Source: Deinococcus taeanensis (GTDB lineage: Bacteria > Deinococcota > Deinococci > Deinococcales > Deinococcaceae). Taken from it: 64,000 bases of DNA. Both the position numbers and the translations under genes were made by a program. This document shows positions 20,420 to 30,263 of this stretch, piece after piece. The number at the start of each line of letters is the position of its first letter. Within the stretch, counting starts at the first letter, position 1. The stretch spans positions 2,073,001 to 2,137,000 of the forward strand of contig NZ_CP083455.1 in NCBI RefSeq assembly GCF_020229735.1, written 5' to 3'. The notes below the pieces were generated by a model that was given only the letters and a program-made list of their open reading frames with translations, ran no database searches and had not been told where the DNA came from.

Positions 20420-21430
20420 TCAGGTCAGGGTGGCGCGGGCCTCCTTGAGCAGTTCGGACAGGCGGGACAGGCAGCGGCTGTACTTCTTGGCGTACGCGCC
20501 GTGCCGGTACGTGTCGCTGAACAGGGCGTTCAGGCTGCTGCCGGTAAAAGCCGCCGGCAGGCCCAGGTCGTAGAGCTTGTCAATGAAATGCACGAAGCGC
20601 AGCGCGACGTTCTGGTCGGGCATGGGGGTCAGATCGGTCACGGCCACGGCGCTGACGCCCTGCAGCAGCCGGGCGAAGCGGCTGGGGTGCACCTGCAGCA
20701 GGTGGCGGCTCAGGTCCCGGTGCGTGAGACGCGCCAGGGTGTCCGGGTTCTGCCGCGCTTCCCAGGTGCGCGCCTCCTCGGGCGTGAGGGTATCTTCGGG
20801 GCGCACGCCGCGCTGGCGGTAGTCGGGGCCGTCAATGCGGTGCGTGTCGAAGCGGCTGGCGATGCCCTGAATCTGGCGCTGGAAGTCCTGCGCGTTGAAT
20901 CGGCCCTGCCCGAGCGCGCCGGGTTCGGTGTTGCTCGTGGCGATCACGCTGGTTCCGGCGGGCATCAGCTGGCCCAGGAAGGTGTTGGCCATGTGGGTGT
21001 TGCCGGGGTCGTCGAGTTCGAACTCGTCGATGAGCAGCAGGTCGTGCCCGCGGAATGCCTCGACGGCCTGGGTCATGCCGAGCGCCCCGATGATGTACAT
21101 CAGGTCCTGGAAGCTCATCAGCGCCGCCTCGCCCTGGGCGGCGTGCCACGCACTGGCGAGCAGGTGCGTTTTGCCGACGCCGAACCCCCCGTCGAGGTAC
21201 AGGCCGCGGCCTTCGGGTTTGGCCCGCCGGAACAGGCGGAAGCCTCCCGGGCGGACCTGGGCGCCCTGCAGGAAAGCCTGCAGGGCGGTGCGGGCGTCCG
21301 CCTGGCTGGGGTACTGCGGGTTGGGCGCGTAGGTGTCGAACCGCACGGCGTGGTAGCGGGGGCTGGGGGTGAGTTCGCGGGTGAGGGCCGCGGGGTCAGG
21401 GGCGGGGTTGCGGGTGGTGAGGTCGATCAC
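20420..21430 (-). CDS. zapE: AFG1/ZapE-family ATPase
   Basis: 336-residue P-loop ATPase of the AFG1/ZapE family; in E. coli ZapE binds FtsZ and supports the division ring under stress. Walker A is GGFGVGKTHLL at about residue 83, Walker B LLLIDEFELDD, and an arginine-bearing sensor region includes SNTEPG. The C-terminal FIDKLYDLGLP and FSDTYRHGAYAKKYSRCLSR are typical. GTG start lies 5 bases after the stop of the S4 gene, so the two form an operon. Confidence 0.9.
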   Translation of the reverse strand: MIDLTTRNPAPDPAALTRELTPSPRYHAVRFDTYAPNPQYPSQADARTALQAFLQGAQVRPGGFRLFRRAKPEGRGLYLDGGFGVGKTHLLASAWHAAQGEAALMSFQDLMYIIGALGMTQAVEAFRGHDLLLIDEFELDDPGNTHMANTFLGQLMPAGTSVIATSNTEPGALGQGRFNAQDFQRQIQGIASRFDTHRIDGPDYRQRGVRPEDTLTPEEARTWEARQNPDTLARLTHRDLSRHLLQVHPSRFARLLQGVSAVAVTDLTPMPDQNVALRFVHFIDKLYDLGLPAAFTGSSLNALFSDTYRHGAYAKKYSRCLSRLSELLKEARATLT

Positions 21431-21435
21431 GGCCG

Positions 21436-22134
<699 letters not shown>

Positions 22135-22140
22135 GGGCTG

Positions 22141-22146
22141 AGGATA
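22141..22146 (-). promoter_or_regulatory. Leaderless-type -10 box of the S4-protein/zapE operon
   Basis: TATCCT on the minus strand, 6 bases before the ATG at 22134. Confidence 0.5.
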
Positions 22147-22423
22147 GTGCGTGGCGGGTGCGGCGCCTGCACGTGTGATGTGGGTGTGCGGCCGCCCGGC
22201 AGGCGCTCCGGCGGGGTAAGAGGATTTGAGTGCCCACCAGACGGCCTTTCCCGGCTTCCGGTGGCGCAGGCAGCCTGCCGCGCCGGTGCCGCCGAGGTGT
22301 GAAAGGTGAGGGAACCTTGAATGAGCGCGGTAAGAGTTCCCCTGGCAGGATGACGGCGTATGGTCCGGCTGCCCCTCCCCCTTCCCTTTTCAGTTCTGCA
22401 CGCTGGTGCGAGGTAAATCTAAA

Positions 22424-25078
22424 GTGACCCCTGCTGCTTTTTCCGTGGTCCACGCGGCCCTGAGTGACCTGCTGCGCGTTCATACCCCCCAGGCGACGCT
22501 GCTGGCTTCCCTGGGCAACGAGGTCTTCAAGGTCCGGGCCGACGGGCCGCCGGAAGCGACCGGCCCGGACCTGGTTCCGCCGGACGAATGGTTCGAGAGT
22601 GGGGAGATGACGTGGCTCACGCGGGACGGCGCGCTGCTGGGCCTGCTGTGGCATGAGGAGGGCGCCGCGACGGACCCGGCGGTGCAGGTGCTGACCATGC
22701 TGCTCGCGGCGGCCCGCACGGACGGCGTGACCCGCGAAACGGAAGTGCTGATCACGCAGTTGCCGGTCGCCACGGCCTGGCTCACCTCGGACCTGGTGTT
22801 CCGCCGGGTCAGCCGGCCCTTCCTGGAGCTGTTTGGCGTGGATGAGGCGGACGTCACGGGCTGCCCGGCGGAAACCGTCTTCGAGGACCGCCCGGCGCTC
22901 GTTCAGGCGCTCACCCAGGCGGGTGCAGGCCGGTCGGTGCGGCTGCCGGACGAACGGGTGGTGCGTCCGCAGGGCGCGGTGTGGGTGCGCGGCGAGGCCC
23001 GGCCGTACTTCGGGGCGTCCTCGGCGGGCGTGATGCTGACCCTGCAGGACGTCACGGGGGAGTACGAGCGGGCAGCGCGCGTGTCGGCGCTGCTGGACAC
23101 CGACACGCCCTCGGCGCTGCTGGCGGACTCCGGCGCAGTGCTGCAGGCCAGTCAGGGCCTGCTGGCGCTGCTGCCGGCGGGCGCGCCGGTGGTGACGGGC
23201 GCGCCGCTGTGGGCGTGGGCGTGCTTTGCGAACGTGCCGTCTGACGCGGTGCGGGACCTCGTGCGGCTGGCCGCGTCGGGCGGCGCCGCCCGCGCGGACG
23301 TGGACCTTGCGGGCGGCGGAACCCTCACGCTGAGTGTGCGCCGCACGTCCGAGCCGGGCCTGCTGGTCGCGGCTGGCGAGGCGGGCGCGCGCGACGGCCG
23401 GGCGCCGCTGGGCGTCATGAACCAGGTGCTGGCCCTCTCCGAGGACGCCACGATCCTGGTGGATCACGCGGGGCGAGCGCAGCTGGTTTCGGAACGCGCC
23501 GCAACGCTGCTGGGGGTGGACGCCGCGCGGCTGGTGGGGCTGGCCGTCACGCGGGTCCTGTCGGAACTGGGGGTGCGGCTGTTCACGCCTGAAGGCGAGC
23601 CGCTGACTGTTCCGGAGTGGCGTGAGGTGAAGCTGCCGCTGCGGCGCGAGGTGCTGCTGGCCCTGCCGGACGGCACGGTGCGGCAGATGGAACTGCGCGC
23701 CACCGGCGTGGGCGGCGAGGCCGGCGGGGCGCGCGGCAGCGTGCTGCTGACCATGCGGGACCTCACGGCGCTGCGCCGGGCGCAGGCGAAGATCCGGCAC
23801 GACGCGCGGCACGACGCGCTGACCGGCCTGATGAACCGCACCGGCCTGCGTGAGGTGCTGGCCCGCCGCGCCACGGCAGGCACAGCCGTGTGCCTGGACC
23901 TGGACGGTTTCGCGGAACTGAACGCGGGCCTGGGCCGCACGGCCGGAGACCGCCTGCTGATTCAGGTGGCGGCGCGTCTGAACGACCTGGCGACCGAGGT
24001 GAGCGGCGACGCGGCGCGCCTCGCGGACGATTCGTTCGCGGTGTTTCTGCCGGAACTGAGCGCTGACGAGGCGACGGCGCGGGTGGCGCTGGCGCTGGCG
24101 TCGCCCCTGCGCGCCGGACGGCGGGACGTGCAGGTCACGGCGGCGCTGGGGGCCGCGGCGTGGAACGCCCAGGCCCCCGGGGACGCAGTCCTGACCGACG
24201 CGGAGGTGGCCATGCAGCACGCCAAGCGGCAGGGCCGGTCGCAGCGCAGCACCTTCGCGCCGGCGCTGCGTGAGCAGGTGGCGCGCGCCTTCGAGATGGA
24301 GGAGGCGCTGCGTGGCGCGCTGGACAAGAGCCAGTTCACGCTGCTGTATCAGCCGGCCGTGTCGTTGCGGCGCGGCCGGGTGGTGGGCGCCGAGGCCCTG
24401 CTGCGCTGGGAGCACCCGACGCTGGGGCAGTTGAGCCCCGGTCATTTTCTGGAGCTGGCGAGCCGCAGCGAACTGATCACGCACGTGAGTGAGTGGGTGG
24501 TGCAGGAGGCGGTGCTGGGGCGGCAGGCGGTGCGTTCGGCGTTACCGGGACTGCACCCGGAGTGGTCGGTGAGCGTGAACCTGAGTCTGGAGGAACTGCG
24601 GCGGTCGGCGGGGTTGCGGCGCCTGCTGCCCCTGCTGTCTGCGGAGGGCGCGCCGGATATTGAGGTGTCGGCGGGAAGCCTGCTGGATCACAGTCAGGAG
24701 ACGCTTGGCCTGCTGGAGCAGCTGCGGTCGCTGGGGGCCCGCCTGAGCGTGGATGATTTCGGGGATGGCGCGAGCAGCCTCGCGGCCCTGACGCGCTTTC
24801 CGCTGAGCACCGTGAAACTGCACCCGACCCTGACGGCGCGGCTGCCGGAGGACGAGAAGTCCCTGACGCTGGTGCGCGGCACGATTGATCTGGCGCACAG
24901 CCTGGGTCTGCAGGTGTGGGCCGTGGGGGTCGAGACGGCCGAGCAGCTCAGTGTGCTGCGCGAGCTGGGCTGTGACGCGGCGCAGGGCTTTGCGATTGCG
25001 CCACCCATGCCGGGCGCAGACCTGGTCACGTGGCTGAGGCACCGCGCTGCACCTGGGGTTCCCGCAGCACAAAGTTAA
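22424..25078 (+). CDS. PAS-GGDEF-EAL protein with degenerate catalytic motifs
   Basis: About 884 residues, no membrane segment. PAS-like sensor regions (about 105-215 and 325-440) precede a GGDEF-type domain (from HDALTGLMNR near 463) and an EAL-type domain (from about 636). The GGDEF loop reads LADDSFAVF, so cyclase activity is unlikely. In the EAL domain EALLRW, SVNLS, VDDFGDG, TVKLHP and AAQGF are kept, but the EITES motif is EVSAGS and AEGVETxEQ is AVGVETAEQ, losing two conserved Glu. I infer a c-di-GMP receptor or inactive scaffold. GTG at 22424 is preceded by GAGGT at 9 bases. Confidence 0.88.
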   Translation: MTPAAFSVVHAALSDLLRVHTPQATLLASLGNEVFKVRADGPPEATGPDLVPPDEWFESGEMTWLTRDGALLGLLWHEEGAATDPAVQVLTMLLAAARTDGVTRETEVLITQLPVATAWLTSDLVFRRVSRPFLELFGVDEADVTGCPAETVFEDRPALVQALTQAGAGRSVRLPDERVVRPQGAVWVRGEARPYFGASSAGVMLTLQDVTGEYERAARVSALLDTDTPSALLADSGAVLQASQGLLALLPAGAPVVTGAPLWAWACFANVPSDAVRDLVRLAASGGAARADVDLAGGGTLTLSVRRTSEPGLLVAAGEAGARDGRAPLGVMNQVLALSEDATILVDHAGRAQLVSERAATLLGVDAARLVGLAVTRVLSELGVRLFTPEGEPLTVPEWREVKLPLRREVLLALPDGTVRQMELRATGVGGEAGGARGSVLLTMRDLTALRRAQAKIRHDARHDALTGLMNRTGLREVLARRATAGTAVCLDLDGFAELNAGLGRTAGDRLLIQVAARLNDLATEVSGDAARLADDSFAVFLPELSADEATARVALALASPLRAGRRDVQVTAALGAAAWNAQAPGDAVLTDAEVAMQHAKRQGRSQRSTFAPALREQVARAFEMEEALRGALDKSQFTLLYQPAVSLRRGRVVGAEALLRWEHPTLGQLSPGHFLELASRSELITHVSEWVVQEAVLGRQAVRSALPGLHPEWSVSVNLSLEELRRSAGLRRLLPLLSAEGAPDIEVSAGSLLDHSQETLGLLEQLRSLGARLSVDDFGDGASSLAALTRFPLSTVKLHPTLTARLPEDEKSLTLVRGTIDLAHSLGLQVWAVGVETAEQLSVLRELGCDAAQGFAIAPPMPGADLVTWLRHRAAPGVPAAQS

Positions 25079-25192
25079 AGAAGGAGTGAAGTGGTGTGGG
25101 TCAGATGGCGTGCGGGGTGACACCTGCATGCCCCGCCGGTTGTTTAACGTGAAGACGCTTTTTTGCACTTCATTCCACCCGGAGGTTCCCGC

Positions 25193-26194
25193 ATGACCCA
25201 GCCCGACCCGAAAACCCCTTCCCCCCGCCTGCCCCGCCGTGACGCCCTGCGACTGCTCGGCGCAGCCGGTGCGGTTGCCGCTGCAGCCCCCCTGGCCCGC
25301 GCGCAGACGGCGCCCGCCACACCGCCCCCCGCTGCCCCGGCCCAGGGCACCCCGGCCGCGCCTCTGAACGGCAACGGCTTTTACCGTCAGAAGATCGGGG
25401 ACATGACGGTCATGGTCGTCAGTGACGGCACCTCGCCCCTGGCGGCGCTGCTGCCCACCTGGGGGGCCAACCCGGACCGCCAGGCGGAATTCGCCGCGAC
25501 CCTCGCGGAGTACAGCGTGCCGGCCACGAACACCGTGAACCACTTCAACCCGGTCCTGATCGAAACGGGCGGCCGGCGGGTCCTGATCGATACCGGCCGC
25601 GGCGGCGCGGCGGGACAGCTGCTTGCCAACCTGCGCCGCGCCGGCGTGGAGCCCGACACCATCAGCGTGGTGTTCATCACGCACGGGCACGGGGACCACA
25701 TCGGCGGGCTCACCACGAACGGGCGCCCCACCTTCGCCAACGCACAGCACGTGATGGGCGAAGCAGAGTTCAATTTCTGGGCGTCGCAGGCCAACCCGAA
25801 CGACGCCGTGAAGAACAACCTGATCGCCCTGAAAGACCGGTTCAGGCTTCTTCAGCCGGGCCAGGAAATCGTGCCGGGCCTCACGGCGGTCAGCACGCCC
25901 GGCCATACCCTCAACCACCTGAGTGTCCTGGCCCAGAGCGGCGGGCAGGACCTGATGGTGCTGGGCGACGCCGGCGGGCACTTCCTGCTGTCCCTGAAGC
26001 ACGAGGGCGCGTACGTCAGCTTCGATGCGGACAGCGGCCTGGCGGCCCGTACGCGCCAGGAGATCTTCAACCGGATCGTCACAGGCCGGATGTGGGTCAC
26101 CGGGTACCACTTCCCGTTCCCGGCCCTGGGCCACCTGCGCCGCCTGGGGAGCACCTCGTACGAGTTCGAACCCACCGTCTGGACCTGGAGCTGA
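25193..26194 (+). CDS. Tat-exported metallo-beta-lactamase-fold hydrolase
   Basis: 333 residues. An N-terminal twin-arginine signal ([14 protein letters not shown], cleavage near ARAQ) is followed by a Pro/Ala-rich linker and a metallo-beta-lactamase domain. Metal motifs: [11 protein letters not shown] (HxHxDH), [10 protein letters not shown] and VLGDAGGHF, with the last His in GYHFPFP. The family covers lactonases, quinol-type hydrolases and others; no substrate can be assigned. ATG at 25193 has GGAGG 8 bases upstream. The export prediction fits the tatA gene at the start of the window. Confidence 0.88.
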   Translation: MTQPDPKTPSPRLPRRDALRLLGAAGAVAAAAPLARAQTAPATPPPAAPAQGTPAAPLNGNGFYRQKIGDMTVMVVSDGTSPLAALLPTWGANPDRQAEFAATLAEYSVPATNTVNHFNPVLIETGGRRVLIDTGRGGAAGQLLANLRRAGVEPDTISVVFITHGHGDHIGGLTTNGRPTFANAQHVMGEAEFNFWASQANPNDAVKNNLIALKDRFRLLQPGQEIVPGLTAVSTPGHTLNHLSVLAQSGGQDLMVLGDAGGHFLLSLKHEGAYVSFDADSGLAARTRQEIFNRIVTGRMWVTGYHFPFPALGHLRRLGSTSYEFEPTVWTWS

Positions 26195-26246
26195 CGCACC
26201 CACCAGCCGCGCGCCGCACCCCGACCCGGGCGGCGCGCGGCTGCTC

Positions 26247-26252
26247 TACACT
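26247..26252 (+). promoter_or_regulatory. Leaderless-type -10 box of argB
   Basis: TACACT, 6 bases before GTG 26259. Confidence 0.55.
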
Positions 26253-26258
26253 CCGGAC

Positions 26259-27008
26259 GTGATCGTCAAGTACGGCGGGAATGCCATGAAGAGCCTGGAG
26301 CTGCGGCGCGCCGTAGCCGTGGAAATCGCCGCGCTGCGCGCCGAGCACGCCGTGGTGGTGGTGCACGGCGGCGGGCCGGTGATTGAACGCGAGCTGGCCG
26401 CGCGCGGCATTCCCAGCGAGTTCCGCGCGGGCCTGCGCGTCACCACGCCCGAAGCGATGGACGTGGTGGAAATGGCGCTGTGCCAGCTGAACAAGCAGCT
26501 CAGCCAGGACGTGGGAAACGCGGTGGGGCTGATGGGCCGCGACTCCGGGCTGCTGCGCGCCGAGGTGCTTGACGAGACGCTCGGGCGCGTGGGCCGCGTC
26601 ACGGCTGTGAACGCCGATCTGCTGCGCACCCTCCTCGGCGCCGGCGTCACCCCCGTGGTGGGCTGCGTCGCCGTGGGCCCGGACGGGCACGCCCTGAACG
26701 TGAACGCCGACACGGCCGCCGGGGCCGTCGCGGGCGCCCTGCAGGACGGCATCGTCTTTCTCACGGACGTGGACGGCGTGTACCGCGCCTACCCGGACCC
26801 CGCGAGCCGCGCCGGGCAGCTCACGCGCGCCGAGGTGGAGGGCGGCATTCAGGCCGGCTGGATTGCCGGCGGCATGATTCCCAAGGTCCGCGCGGCACTC
26901 GACGCCCTGGCGCGCGGCGCGACGTTCGCCGTGATTGCCAGCGGCATGCAGGCCGGGATCCTGGGCGCTGCGGCGCGCGGCGAGGCCGGGACCCGCATCG
27001 TGCCCTGA
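26259..27008 (+). CDS. argB: Acetylglutamate kinase
   Basis: Phosphorylates N-acetylglutamate in arginine synthesis. About 249 residues of the amino acid kinase fold: VKYGGNAM (phosphate-binding Lys), [18 protein letters not shown], the substrate loop [31 protein letters not shown] and [13 protein letters not shown], with [11 protein letters not shown] near the end. GTG start with TACACT 6 bases upstream. A LysZ-type kinase of LysW-dependent lysine synthesis is the main alternative, but no lysW-linked gene is near and the motifs read as ArgB. No N-terminal extension typical of arginine-inhibited enzymes is present. Confidence 0.92.
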   Translation: MIVKYGGNAMKSLELRRAVAVEIAALRAEHAVVVVHGGGPVIERELAARGIPSEFRAGLRVTTPEAMDVVEMALCQLNKQLSQDVGNAVGLMGRDSGLLRAEVLDETLGRVGRVTAVNADLLRTLLGAGVTPVVGCVAVGPDGHALNVNADTAAGAVAGALQDGIVFLTDVDGVYRAYPDPASRAGQLTRAEVEGGIQAGWIAGGMIPKVRAALDALARGATFAVIASGMQAGILGAAARGEAGTRIVP

Positions 27009-27014
27009 AGGGGC

Positions 27015-27572
27015 CTACTGCACCCGGCTGAACACCAGCGTGTCCCGCAGGTCCTGACCGTCCGGCGTCACGTCATCGTTCACCAGCCGCGCGTCGAGCG
27101 CATAGCCCAGCGCGGCCGGAATGCGGGCGCTGCGGGCGTTGAGGGGATCGCAGCGGATTTCCACGCGGCGGAACCCCAGCCGGTCCAGGGCCAGGCTGGT
27201 GAGGGCCTGCGCGGCCTCGCGCGCGTAGCCCTGACCGGCATGCTCACTCACAATCCAGTACCCGATCTCCCCTTTCGGCACGCGCCAGTTCAGGGCGTGG
27301 TAGCCCGTGCTGCCCAGAAGTTCAGTCGCCTCGGCATTCCACACGTGGTAACGCAGGGTCTCACGCTGGTCGAATTTCTCCGCGGCGCCGCGCAGGTTCT
27401 CACGGGCGGCGTCCTCGGTCATGGGCGCCTGCGCCCAGTGCATCCACGCCTGCAGTTCCGGCAGGGACGCGTTCACGGCGCGGGCCAGCGCCGCAGCGTC
27501 GGCCGGGTCCGGGCGGCGCAGGCGCAACCTGGAGGTGAGCAGTTCGGCCGGCACGTCCGGAAGGGCAGTCAT
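27015..27572 (-). CDS. GNAT acetyltransferase, RimJ/RimL type
   Basis: 185-residue N-acetyltransferase similar to ribosomal-protein N-terminal acetyltransferases. It starts in the usual way ([19 protein letters not shown]), carries [23 protein letters not shown] as acetyl-CoA loop (split as [15 protein letters not shown]) and ends with [13 protein letters not shown]. Acceptor unknown. A TAGACT box 7 bases before the ATG supports the start. Convergent with argB. Confidence 0.88.
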   Translation of the reverse strand: MTALPDVPAELLTSRLRLRRPDPADAAALARAVNASLPELQAWMHWAQAPMTEDAARENLRGAAEKFDQRETLRYHVWNAEATELLGSTGYHALNWRVPKGEIGYWIVSEHAGQGYAREAAQALTSLALDRLGFRRVEIRCDPLNARSARIPAALGYALDARLVNDDVTPDGQDLRDTLVFSRVQ

Positions 27573-27579
27573 GCGCGCC

Positions 27580-27585
27580 AGTCTA
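27580..27585 (-). promoter_or_regulatory. Leaderless-type -10 box of the acetyltransferase gene
   Basis: TAGACT on the minus strand, 7 bases before the ATG at 27572. It lies inside the last codons of the next upstream gene region, so the promoter is effectively internal to the cluster. Confidence 0.45.
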
Positions 27586-27593
27586 CGCGGCGC

Positions 27594-27923
27594 TCAGAAG
27601 TGCGTGCGGAACACGCCGGCGCGCGGCGCGGGGCGCCGCTCCGGGTGGCGTCGGCGCAGATCCAGGTACACCAGGCGCAGCAGCTGCCAGCGTTTCAGGC
27701 CCGGTTTCTGCCGCTGTTTGGCCAGAACGTGACGTTCAAGCGCCGCACGGTTTCCCTGCACGACGGCCAGCACACGGGCCTCCCAGTACACGTCCTGCGC
27801 CGCGTCATGCCGCCCTGGTCCCTTGGGAATCCCGGAATACCGTCCGCCGTCATTCAGGGCGCTGCGCAAAAGGGAGATCGCAGCGGCCACGAGCAGCCCC
27901 ACCAGCAGGAGTGTCACGATCAC
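27594..27923 (-). CDS. Hypothetical membrane-anchored protein
   Basis: 109 residues, not recognised. Residues 2-20 form one hydrophobic segment (IVTLLLVGLLVAAAISLL); the rest is basic and soluble, with RHDAAQDVYWEARVLAVVQG and a very basic C terminus (KRWQLLRLVYLDLRRRHPERR split by function). The charge pattern predicts a cytoplasmic basic domain. GTG start with TACAGT 6 bases upstream. Confidence 0.7.
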   Translation of the reverse strand: MIVTLLLVGLLVAAAISLLRSALNDGGRYSGIPKGPGRHDAAQDVYWEARVLAVVQGNRAALERHVLAKQRQKPGLKRWQLLRLVYLDLRRRHPERRPAPRAGVFRTHF

Positions 27924-27929
27924 CCTTCT

Positions 27930-27935
27930 ACTGTA
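27930..27935 (-). promoter_or_regulatory. Leaderless-type -10 box of the membrane-anchored gene
   Basis: TACAGT on the minus strand, 6 bases before GTG 27923. Confidence 0.5.
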
Positions 27936-28001
27936 CGGCGGTCAGCAGGGAGCGCGCGGCGAAGTTTGTCACGCCGCGTGCCCTGCTGACCGGCCGCACT
28001 C

Positions 28002-29033
28002 CTATCGGTAGCGGGCGATGTCGCGGTTGTGCTCCGCGTACGTATGGTTCACGTAGATGCGGCCGTTGAGGCCGTGCAGGAAGTACAGGGCGTCACGCCC
28101 GTCCGGCAGTTTCGCCTGCGGGCGCACCACGGCCAGGAGCGCGGCCTGCCCGGGGTTGTTGATCGGCCCGGCCGGCAGACCCTGGCGGGTATAGGTGGAG
28201 TACGGCGTGTCGCGCCTAAAGTCACCGGCGCTGCGGTCGAGTTCCGGCAGGTCCTTGCCCAGCCCATAGGCGACGGTGGGGTCGCTGCCCAGCGCGATCC
28301 CGTCCCGCAGGCGGTTCAGGAACACCCCGGCAATGATCGGCATTTCCTGGTCGTTGGCCGCTTCGGCCTGGACCATGCTGGCCAGGATCACCCAGTCGCG
28401 GACGCTCAGGCCCAGCGCCTGCGCGCGCGCCAGGTTGCCCGGCGTGAATTCCGCCTTCATGCGGTCCAGCATGGTCTGCACGATTGTGCGGGGCGTCTCC
28501 TGCGGCCGGAACTCGTAGCGGGCCGGGAACAGGAAGCCCTCCAGGTCCGGCTGCCTGCCTGCCGCGTACGGGCTGAGACTTGCGTCGTTCAGCACGCGCT
28601 TCAGGGCCGCACCGTCAAAGCCGGCCTTCTGGAAGATGGCCGGCAGGTCCTTCACGCGCCGCCCTTCGGGAATGGTGACACTCACCGTGGGAATGCGGGC
28701 CGGACCGGCGAGTTTCGCGGCGACCTGCTCGGTGGACATCTCGCCGCTCAGGTCGTACAGCCCTTCTTTCAGACTGCCGGCCGTGCCATTACGCCGCATG
28801 ACGAACCGCAGGACATCGGCGTTCTTCACGATGCCGCGCGCTTGAAGCGTGCCGGCCACGCGCACGAGGGTGTCGCCCGGCTTGACCTCCAGGGTGTAGG
28901 GTGCGCCGCCCGCCGGGCCCAGCAGGCTGCGCACGTACAGGGCGCCGCCCGCGGCGAGCACCACGAGCAGCAGCGTAACCCCCAGCAGCGCCCACAGGCA
29001 GCCGCCCGGCCCGCCGCGCCGTCCGCGGGTCAC
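28002..29033 (-). CDS. mltG: Endolytic murein transglycosylase MltG
   Basis: Membrane-anchored lytic transglycosylase (YceG family) that cuts nascent glycan strands and sets their length. 343 residues: one N-terminal membrane helix ([20 protein letters not shown]), a LysM-like region ([20 protein letters not shown]), then the catalytic domain with [20 protein letters not shown] and SDPTVAYG. The conserved Glu of the VQAEA block is present. The start overlaps the PfkB stop by 4 bases, so it is translated from the same message as the sugar kinase. Confidence 0.93.
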   Translation of the reverse strand: MTRGRRGGPGGCLWALLGVTLLLVVLAAGGALYVRSLLGPAGGAPYTLEVKPGDTLVRVAGTLQARGIVKNADVLRFVMRRNGTAGSLKEGLYDLSGEMSTEQVAAKLAGPARIPTVSVTIPEGRRVKDLPAIFQKAGFDGAALKRVLNDASLSPYAAGRQPDLEGFLFPARYEFRPQETPRTIVQTMLDRMKAEFTPGNLARAQALGLSVRDWVILASMVQAEAANDQEMPIIAGVFLNRLRDGIALGSDPTVAYGLGKDLPELDRSAGDFRRDTPYSTYTRQGLPAGPINNPGQAALLAVVRPQAKLPDGRDALYFLHGLNGRIYVNHTYAEHNRDIARYR

Positions 29034-30025
29034 GCGCCACCGCCGCGGGCCGCCAGATCCCGGGGAAGTTCCTGCGCGGCGTGCGCGCGCAGGCGGCCGA
29101 GCAGGTCGTCATCGGTGGGCGGCCGGGCCCCGAAGCGCGCCACGACCCAGCCGCCCACCTGCACGGCCAGGCGCGCGGCGCGCAGGGCGTCCCCGTGCGC
29201 CAGCCAGTCCGCGAGGAAGGCGCCTCCAAAGGCGTCCCCGGCGCCCGTGGCGTCCACGGCGCGGTCAGGCGTGGCCGGCACCTGCACGCGTGCCTGCGCG
29301 GGACCCTCGATCAGGACGCCGTCCTCGTCGAGTTTCATCACGATCAATGCGTCCGGGAAGCGCTCCCGGAACCAGGTCATGGCGTCGTGGCGGTCCGGGC
29401 GGCCACTCATGGCACGCGCCTCGTCGTCATTCGGAAACAGCACGTCGAACGGCACCTGGTCAAGCACCCGCAGGAACGACTCGCGGCCCATGCCCTGAAT
29501 CATCTGGAAACTGCCGGGGTCCAGGCTCAGGGTGGCGCCGCCCGAGCGGGCCAGCCGGGCCGCTTCGAGCGCCGCGGCGCGCGGCGGGTCGCGGAACAGG
29601 CTCCAGGCGGTCAGGTGCAGGTGTCCGGCGCCGCGCAGCACGTCGCGGGGCAGTTCGTCCGGCAGGAGTTCCCAGTCGGCGCCCTGGCCGGTCAGCATGG
29701 CCCGCTGACCGCGCCGGTCAATCAGGCCCAGGATCACGCCGGTGGGGTGCTCGTGGCTTTCGATCACGTCGGCGGCGACGTCCTCGGCGAGCAGTTCCGC
29801 CACGGCCAGCTTCCCGAAACGGTCGTGGCCGATCTTGCCCACGAAGCGCACGGCTGCGCCGGCCGGTGACGCGCGGCGGGCCCAGACGGCCAGGTTGGCG
29901 GCGCTGCCGCCGCCGGACAGTTCAATGCGGCCGGTGCTGTCCCCGCCGGGCAGCAGCAGCGTGTCGGGTTTCGCCAGCACGTCCCAGGTCAGGTCCCCCA
30001 GCGAAACAAGAGGTCGTTCAATCAT
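29030..30025 (-). CDS. PfkB-family carbohydrate kinase
   Basis: 331-residue ribokinase-family sugar kinase, acting in the cytoplasm on an unknown sugar. N-terminal [14 protein letters not shown], a mid-domain [13 protein letters not shown], and the C-terminal signature [19 protein letters not shown] with the catalytic Asp. A TATGCT box lies 11 bases before the ATG, so the leader is only a few bases long. Upstream gene of the overlapping pair with mltG. Confidence 0.9.
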   Translation of the reverse strand: MIERPLVSLGDLTWDVLAKPDTLLLPGGDSTGRIELSGGGSAANLAVWARRASPAGAAVRFVGKIGHDRFGKLAVAELLAEDVAADVIESHEHPTGVILGLIDRRGQRAMLTGQGADWELLPDELPRDVLRGAGHLHLTAWSLFRDPPRAAALEAARLARSGGATLSLDPGSFQMIQGMGRESFLRVLDQVPFDVLFPNDDEARAMSGRPDRHDAMTWFRERFPDALIVMKLDEDGVLIEGPAQARVQVPATPDRAVDATGAGDAFGGAFLADWLAHGDALRAARLAVQVGGWVVARFGARPPTDDDLLGRLRAHAAQELPRDLAARGGGA

Positions 30026-30263
30026 GGTCGCCCGGCAGCATACCGTCTGCCCGGACCTGTGCGGGCCCGCCTGCCCCGGCGCGGCCCTTGAGGGGCGCCC
30101 GCGGAAATCGCTAGCATGCGCAGCGTGTTTTCCGGTCTGGTCTGCCCTCCGCCACCCGGCCGCGCGCCGGGACGGCAGGCGGCCGGGGGAGGTCCACGTT
30201 CTTCGTCCGTTGTGGCCGCGCCGCCCGCTTCAGGATGGGCCGCGGCCTGCGGCGCCCCGTAAC

